Source: Dehalococcoidia bacterium
GTDB lineage: Bacteria; Chloroflexota; Dehalococcoidia; GIF9; AB-539-J10
Assembly: GCA_030612165.1 (NCBI GenBank)
Contig: JAUWOK010000045.1
Span: 1 to 8,481 of the forward strand
DNA: 8,481 nucleotides
Reading direction: 5' to 3'
Shown: one piece after another, positions 4,905-8,481 of the stretch
Position numbering within the stretch: position 1 is the first letter of the stretch
Layout of the letters: each line of letters starts with the position of its first letter
The notes under the pieces: model-generated
Databases searched by the model: none
Told to the model about the DNA's origin: nothing
The model's input: only the letters and a program-made list of their open reading frames with translations
Translations under genes and position numbers: made by a program

Positions 4905-6734
4905 ATGACTAACAATAAAACAATACGGCTACGGGAACGCTTAAAAGCTTTACCAAACAATCCCGGCGTGTACCTGTTCAAGGATAATGATGGTAAAGTT
5001 ATCTACGTCGGTAAAGCTATTAGCTTGAGCAACCGCATAAAAAGCTATTTTGGCTCTTCCGAGAATCTGTCAGCAAAAGGCTGCCGGCTAGTATCCAGCA
5101 TAAACGATTTCGAATTTATCATCACCGCCTCAGAACAGGAAGCCCTGGTTCTGGAATGCACTCTGATTAAAAAACACCGTCCCCGTTACAACATAAATCT
5201 TAAAGATGACAAAACTTATCCCTATCTCAAGATAACTACCAACGAAAACTGGCCTGGTATTTACATCACCCGCCACCTTAAGAATGACGGCGCCAAATAT
5301 TTTGGCCCCTTTCCCAGCGTCAACTCGGTACACAAAACTCTGAGCTTCTTGAGAAAAACTTTTCCTTTTCGCTCCTGTACCGGAACCATCAACGGCACAA
5401 AGAAGCAACCCTGTCTTAATTTTCATATTCATCGCTGCCCCGGCCCCTGTATCGGTGCTGTCGGCCCCGAGGAGTACAGGGAAACATTGAATCAAATCAT
5501 CCTGTTTCTGGAAGGCAAACAGGAAACAGTACGCAGAGAGTTAAATAGAAAAATGGAGGCTACATCCCGGCAGCTTCAATTCGAAAAGGCGGCTTCGCTC
5601 CGCGACCAGATCCAGGCTATTGAAGAAGTCGTCGCCAGACAAAAAACCGCCACCAGTCTGAAAGGCGAGCAGGACGTGATCGCCCTGGCGAAGGACAATA
5701 AACAAGCTTATGTGGAGGTTTTCTTCATCCGCGGCGGCAAGATCACCGGACACAGCCACTTCATCATGGAAGGAATCAGCGACGAGAAACCTGAACAGGT
5801 GCTAACCAGCTTCGTGAAGCAATATTATTCTTCAGCTCCGCACATACCACCCACAATATTATTGCAATATCCCGTATATGAGACCCCCATCCTCAAGCAG
5901 TGGCTCAAGAAAAAAAGAGGGGGCAGTGTAAAATTGTTAACACCGCAAAAGGGCGGCAAGAAACAACTGATAAAGACAGTGGAAGAAAATGCTGTCAAGG
6001 GACTGCAATTGGCCAGAGCAAATCAAAGAGTGGGACAGGACATCATAATCGTCGGGCTACAGGAATTAAAGGAGAAATTGCGGCTTCCGCGTATACCCGT
6101 ACGGATAGAATGTTACGACATCTCCTGCACACAGGGTACACTGCCCACGGGCAGTATGGTGGTGCTGGAAAAAGGAATTCCCTCACTGTCACAATATCGC
6201 CGTTTCCGCATTAGATCGGTAAACCATATTGATGACTATGCCATGATACAGGAAGTTCTGAGAAGGCGTTTCCGCAAGGATATGGACAAAGAAAATAATT
6301 ATCGCTCCGTTACGCCAGACCTGGTTTTAATCGATGGCGGCAAGGGGCATCTAAACGCTGCCTTCAGCGTCCTTCGGGAATGCGGGGCAAGAACAATCCC
6401 CATCGCCAGCATAGCCAAACAGAACGAAGATGTTTTCGTCCCTGATAGCGCAGAACCCGTTGACCTGGCAAAAGATTCTTCTGGCCAACGTATTCTCCAG
6501 AGATCCAGAGACGAGGCACACCGCTTCGCTATTAGCTATCATCATAACTTAAGAAGCAGGGCCAGTACGGCTTCTTCGCTGGATAGCATATCCGGGATAG
6601 GCCCGAAACGGCGAACCTTATTGATAAAGAAATTCGGTTCGGTCAGAGCCATCAAAGAGACCCCAGAGCAGGAACTTGCGGAGATTCCAGGAATATCCCC
6701 ACTTCTGGCTCACAAAATCAAAAAACTACTGTGA
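4905..6734 (+). CDS. uvrC: UvrABC system protein C (excinuclease subunit C)
   Basis: A 609-residue nuclease subunit of nucleotide excision repair; UvrC makes both incisions around a DNA lesion marked by UvrA and UvrB. Domains in order: GIY-YIG nuclease for the 3' cut (about 15-100; GVYLF at 21-25, IYVGKA at 33-38, Arg44, EALVLE at 79-84); a cysteine-rich region with C158, C170, C178 and C182, spaced like the Fe-S cluster ligands of E. coli UvrC; a UVR helix that binds UvrB (about 210-240); an RNase H-like nuclease for the 5' cut with Asp405 (ECYDIS), Asp443/444, Asp477 (LIDGGKG) and His539; and a tandem helix-hairpin-helix at about 560-609. The length is standard and all catalytic sites are intact. 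The gene stands alone, divergent from the recombinase and convergent with cooT. Confidence 0.97.
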   Translation: MTNNKTIRLRERLKALPNNPGVYLFKDNDGKVIYVGKAISLSNRIKSYFGSSENLSAKGCRLVSSINDFEFIITASEQEALVLECTLIKKHRPRYNINLKDDKTYPYLKITTNENWPGIYITRHLKNDGAKYFGPFPSVNSVHKTLSFLRKTFPFRSCTGTINGTKKQPCLNFHIHRCPGPCIGAVGPEEYRETLNQIILFLEGKQETVRRELNRKMEATSRQLQFEKAASLRDQIQAIEEVVARQKTATSLKGEQDVIALAKDNKQAYVEVFFIRGGKITGHSHFIMEGISDEKPEQVLTSFVKQYYSSAPHIPPTILLQYPVYETPILKQWLKKKRGGSVKLLTPQKGGKKQLIKTVEENAVKGLQLARANQRVGQDIIIVGLQELKEKLRLPRIPVRIECYDISCTQGTLPTGSMVVLEKGIPSLSQYRRFRIRSVNHIDDYAMIQEVLRRRFRKDMDKENNYRSVTPDLVLIDGGKGHLNAAFSVLRECGARTIPIASIAKQNEDVFVPDSAEPVDLAKDSSGQRILQRSRDEAHRFAISYHHNLRSRASTASSLDSISGIGPKRRTLLIKKFGSVRAIKETPEQELAEIPGISPLLAHKIKKLL

Positions 6735-6743
6735 TTTTGTGAG
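6709..6743. terminator. Hairpin over the uvrC stop codon, probable bidirectional terminator
   Basis: CTCACAAAATCA (6709-6720) and TGATTTTGTGAG (6732-6743) are perfect 12-bp arms around an 11-base loop. The right arm contains the uvrC stop codon TGA (6732-6734), and the cooT stop codon is 2 bases beyond the stem. A convergent junction suggests termination for both genes. The sequence after the stem is only moderately T-rich, so this is not a textbook intrinsic terminator. Confidence 0.6.
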
Positions 6744-6745
6744 AC

Positions 6746-6958
6746 TCAAGAGTTCTTATCTTCGCCCCCATCGATTACCATAGAACCGTTCAACAGGTCA
6801 ATGTTCTTCACCTTGCTGCCAGCAGGAAAGACTTTCTCCTCCCCCAGGATGGTTGTCAACAGAAAACCCTGTCCCTTAAACTCAATAAATGCCACATCCT
6901 GCATTACCTCCTCTTTCTGCCCATCTCCCATATCAACATAAACAGTGGCTAAACACAT
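6746..6958 (-). CDS. cooT: CooT-family nickel-binding protein
   Basis: A 70-residue protein beginning MCLATVYV, the start typical of the CooT family, in which Cys2 binds nickel in a dimer and the protein helps supply nickel to CO dehydrogenase. The DVAFIEFKGQGFLLTTILGE segment (about 21-40) and the KNIDLLNGSMVI ending fit the small beta-rich fold. Start choice matters because Cys2 is the presumed ligand: a strong AGGAGG (6964-6969) ends 5 bases before the ATG at 6958, while the ATG at 6976 lies upstream of that site and would place the cysteine at residue 8. It follows cooC by 43 bases on the same strand, so the two are probably one operon. No CO dehydrogenase gene is in the window, so the client enzyme is inferred. 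Confidence 0.85.
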   Translation of the reverse strand: MCLATVYVDMGDGQKEEVMQDVAFIEFKGQGFLLTTILGEEKVFPAGSKVKNIDLLNGSMVIDGGEDKNS

Positions 6959-6963
6959 AACAA

Positions 6964-6969
6964 CCTCCT
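6964..6969 (-). promoter_or_regulatory. Ribosome binding site fixing the cooT start
   Basis: Minus-strand AGGAGG, 5 bases before the ATG at 6958. It lies between two in-frame ATG codons and selects the second, which gives the Met-Cys N-terminus of the CooT family. Confidence 0.85.
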
Positions 6970-7001
6970 GTGGCATCTCACCTTTTTGTCAGATTTTCAT
7001 T

Positions 7002-7781
7002 TCAGGGTTGGAGCATTCGCTCCAGCACCTTTTCGATATCTTTCTCTGCTTTACTGCCACCGACAGAAACGCCTTCCAGGGAAGATAAAGCTATCTCCGC
7101 GTCATACCCCACAGCGCCGATTACAATCAATCCACTTTCCTGCAATTTGCTTTTCAGGGCAGCATCTACATCCGGAGACGGAATTTTATTTAACACCACC
7201 CACACTCTTTCCATTCCGGCTTCGGCTGCAATGCTTTTAATCCTCGCGGCAAGTTTCAGGGATTCAAACGAAGGTTCCACCACCATCAACAGGGTGTCTA
7301 CGCCCTCTTCTACTCCTCTGCCGAAATGCTCCAATCCCGCCTCCATGTCAATAATAGCGACTTCATCGTCTTTCAGCCGAAGTCTTTTTAAAAACTCCCG
7401 GCTCAACACCCCCATAGGGCAAGCACAACCTTCCAGAAATTGCAGTATCTTCCCTATACTAACCAATCTGACTCCATTTTCTTGAACCAGGTATTGTGCA
7501 GGAATATCAGCCACCATAATTTCTTCTCGGGACATAACCCCCGCTTGATATCCAGACCCTTTAACCTTCATACCCTCCTTCACTCCAGCTTTTCCCCCCA
7601 CAAGGTTAATCAATGGGTCGGGGGAATGTGAAAGACCTAGCATACGATAAAGCTCCATGTTCGACTCGTCAGAATCAACCACCAGCACCCGATAACCTTT
7701 TTTGTATAACCCTTTTGCCAGCAGAGAAACTATTACGCTCTTGCCACTACCGCCTTTGCCACAAACCGCTATTTTCTTCAT
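7002..7781 (-). CDS. cooC: CooC-type nickel-insertion ATPase
   Basis: A 259-residue cytoplasmic P-loop ATPase of the MinD/SIMIBI class that loads nickel into the active site of CO dehydrogenase (or acetyl-CoA synthase) using ATP. Visible are the deviant Walker A GKGGSGKS (8-15, signature lysine Lys9), the switch I region DSDES (36-40), the Cys119-Ala-Cys121 pair in GCACPMG that corresponds to the CXC nickel site at the CooC dimer interface, and the Walker B/switch II region IIDMEAGLEHFGRG (143-156), which is typical of CooC. The ATG at 7781 was chosen because AAGGAGGG (7792-7799) lies 10 bases upstream and the ORF then begins MKKIAVCGKGG, as in relatives; an ATG 22 codons earlier lies upstream of the likely promoter -10. 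It heads a cooC-cooT unit. Confidence 0.92.
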   Translation of the reverse strand: MKKIAVCGKGGSGKSVIVSLLAKGLYKKGYRVLVVDSDESNMELYRMLGLSHSPDPLINLVGGKAGVKEGMKVKGSGYQAGVMSREEIMVADIPAQYLVQENGVRLVSIGKILQFLEGCACPMGVLSREFLKRLRLKDDEVAIIDMEAGLEHFGRGVEEGVDTLLMVVEPSFESLKLAARIKSIAAEAGMERVWVVLNKIPSPDVDAALKSKLQESGLIVIGAVGYDAEIALSSLEGVSVGGSKAEKDIEKVLERMLQP

Positions 7782-7833
7782 CTCTCCTTTTCCCTCCTTA
7801 CCTGCATATTCAAGATTAGCCCCTACCCTGGAT

Positions 7834-7862
7834 ATTCTACCATTCATCGCATATTACTTTAA
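7834..7862 (-). promoter_or_regulatory. Putative cooC-cooT promoter
   Basis: On the minus strand, TTAAAG (7857-7862) and TAGAAT (7834-7839) are 17 bases apart. The start near 7827 gives a leader of about 45 bases containing the strong ribosome binding site. The -35 is weak and lies inside the palindrome at 7851-7872. Confidence 0.4.
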
Positions 7863-7872
7863 TCTGTAATAT
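7851..7872. promoter_or_regulatory. Palindrome at the cooC promoter (candidate operator)
   Basis: ATATTAC (7851-7857) and GTAATAT (7866-7872) are perfect 7-bp inverted arms around an 8-base spacer. They straddle the predicted cooC -35. The sequence does not match the CooA or NikR sites I know. A local metal- or redox-responsive regulator is possible but is inference, and arms of this length also occur by chance in AT-rich DNA. Confidence 0.35.
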
Positions 7873-7917
7873 TATCCCCGGGTGCGTGCCATTTCAAATC
7901 AGCAACAGATTGCCAGG

Positions 7918-7946
7918 ATGACAGAAGATAATAAATAAAATATACT
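7918..7946 (+). promoter_or_regulatory. Putative nfu promoter
   Basis: ATGACA (7918-7923) and TATACT (7941-7946) each match five of six consensus bases and are separated by 17 bases. The start near 7953 leaves a leader of about 41 bases that contains GGAG (7982-7985), 8 bases before the ATG. Confidence 0.55.
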
Positions 7947-7993
7947 TATGGCGCTTTTGTAATATTTGCTTGACGACAAATGGAGATTAATGT

Positions 7994-8212
7994 ATGCGTA
8001 AAGAAATAGAATCAGCACTAAATAGTATAAGGCCATCGCTCCAATCTCATGGAGGAGACGTTGAGCTGGTAGAGGTGGACGGCAGCGTGGTAAAAGTAAG
8101 ATTAACAGGTGCCTGCAGTGGATGCCCGATGGCTGCCATGACACTGCGTGACGGCGTGGAGCGGGCGTTAAAGGAAGCAGTGCCGGAAATCACAGAAGTG
8201 GTCGCTGTGTGA
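7994..8212 (+). CDS. NifU C-terminal domain (Nfu-type) iron-sulfur scaffold protein
   Basis: A 72-residue protein made up of the NifU C-terminal (Nfu) domain only. Such proteins hold a [4Fe-4S] cluster between two monomers and pass it to client enzymes in the cytoplasm. The conserved pieces are IRPSLQSHGGDVELVEV (12-28) and LTGACSGCPMAAMTLRDGVE (37-56), with the cluster ligands Cys41 and Cys44 in the CSGC motif. The length matches stand-alone Nfu proteins. The ATG is supported by GGAG 8 bases upstream. It diverges from cooC, so the two could share regulation, and Ni-Fe-S enzymes such as CO dehydrogenase would need both. It converges on the FeoB-like gene, whose stop codon is 31 bases away. 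Confidence 0.92.
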   Translation: MRKEIESALNSIRPSLQSHGGDVELVEVDGSVVKVRLTGACSGCPMAAMTLRDGVERALKEAVPEITEVVAV

Positions 8213-8243
8213 TAAAGACCAAAGAGGTAACAGACGACAGCTA

Positions 8244-8481
8244 TCAGCAAAAAACTGCGACTATCCTCCAGGCCAGCCCGGCAAAGAGAAGTCCATAAGC
8301 CAGTGACACAATTGTCAAGAGAATCGCCCTTCTAAACCCGAATTCCCTGCCGAGCATCCCCAGGGCAATTATACACGGGATCTGTATCGTGGCTGCTACC
8401 CCAAATGTATATATCTGCAGGGGAGTTAAAAATAAGGATATGTCAGCCCCCATAGTAGAAATAAGCATTGCGCCGGTTAAG
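8244..8481 (-). CDS. feoB: FeoB-type ferrous iron transporter, C-terminal part (cut by window edge)
   Basis: The reading frame enters from the right edge and ends at 8244, so only the last 78 residues are visible and the start is outside the window. They hold two hydrophobic segments (ISLFLTPLQIYTFGVAAT to IIALGML, and AILLTIVSLAYGLLFAG) separated by GREFGFRRA. The LTPLQIYTF...IPC...LGREFG pattern fits the end of the FeoB permease domain, where TPLQ, IPC and RE-G are recurrent; the usual YIPC is QIPC here. FeoB imports Fe(II) across the inner membrane and is driven by an N-terminal G domain that cannot be seen here. Another nucleoside-recognition (Gate) family permease is the main alternative. 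Confidence 0.75.
   Translation of the reverse strand, partial: LTGAMLISTMGADISLFLTPLQIYTFGVAATIQIPCIIALGMLGREFGFRRAILLTIVSLAYGLLFAGLAWRIVAVFC

Noticed and set aside
6970..7485. 171-residue Ser-rich plus-strand ORF
   Set aside because: Antisense to cooC; the serine and threonine richness comes from the complementary strand of the real gene.
7782..7847. Longer ATG start for cooC
   Set aside because: It would add 22 residues before the P-loop strand, has a poor ribosome binding site, and lies upstream of the predicted -10.
7899..8144. 81-residue minus-strand ORF with a hydrophobic stretch
   Set aside because: It overlaps nfu and its promoter on the other strand. The hydrophobic part comes from AT-rich intergenic DNA.

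Overview
The window looks like part of a chromosome of an anaerobic bacterium, most plausibly an uncultured member of the Dehalococcoidia (Chloroflexota). That placement is an inference. It rests on a Re-citrate-synthase-like enzyme, nickel-insertion genes of the CO dehydrogenase type, and a small membrane protein ending in a DLRRI-plus-helix pattern that I associate with Chloroflexota genomes. No phylogenetic marker was compared. The genes are ordinary and well spaced on both strands. There is no CRISPR array, no insertion sequence and no sign of a prophage.

Layout, left to right. Positions 1-204 hold no gene I can support. Two minus-strand tRNA genes, Gly(CCC) then Lys(UUU), follow a good promoter at 402-430. 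Next on the minus strand is a DRE-TIM metallolyase of the Re-citrate/homocitrate synthase group (482-1720). It is transcribed divergently from argC (1874-2917) across a short regulatory region with a palindrome. A tRNA-Glu(UUC) gene sits 14 bases after argC, and its promoter lies in the last bases of argC. A minus-strand group follows, read from right to left: a XerC/D-like tyrosine recombinase, a 77-residue single-helix membrane protein, and pcm (protein isoaspartate methyltransferase). uvrC (4905-6734) diverges from the recombinase and ends in a hairpin facing a cooC-cooT pair (7781 down to 6746, minus strand). A small Nfu-type iron-sulfur scaffold gene (7994-8212) diverges from cooC. The last gene, cut by the window edge, is the C-terminus of a FeoB-type ferrous iron transporter on the minus strand.

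Themes. The right end concerns metals: nickel insertion (CooC, CooT), Fe-S assembly (Nfu) and iron uptake (FeoB), as expected in a cell using nickel-iron-sulfur enzymes such as CODH/ACS. UvrC also carries the four cysteines of an Fe-S cluster. The left end concerns glutamate: citrate leads to 2-oxoglutarate and glutamate, argC acts on a glutamate derivative, and tRNA-Glu uses glutamate. The middle holds maintenance genes for DNA and protein repair.

Points most worth a second look: a recombinase that lacks two of the six canonical catalytic residues and the C-terminal tail; a perfect 17-bp inverted repeat inside the small membrane-protein gene; a probably leaderless uvrC transcript with a palindrome over its -35 box; and palindromes at the two other divergent promoter regions. 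I found no clearly new multi-gene system.
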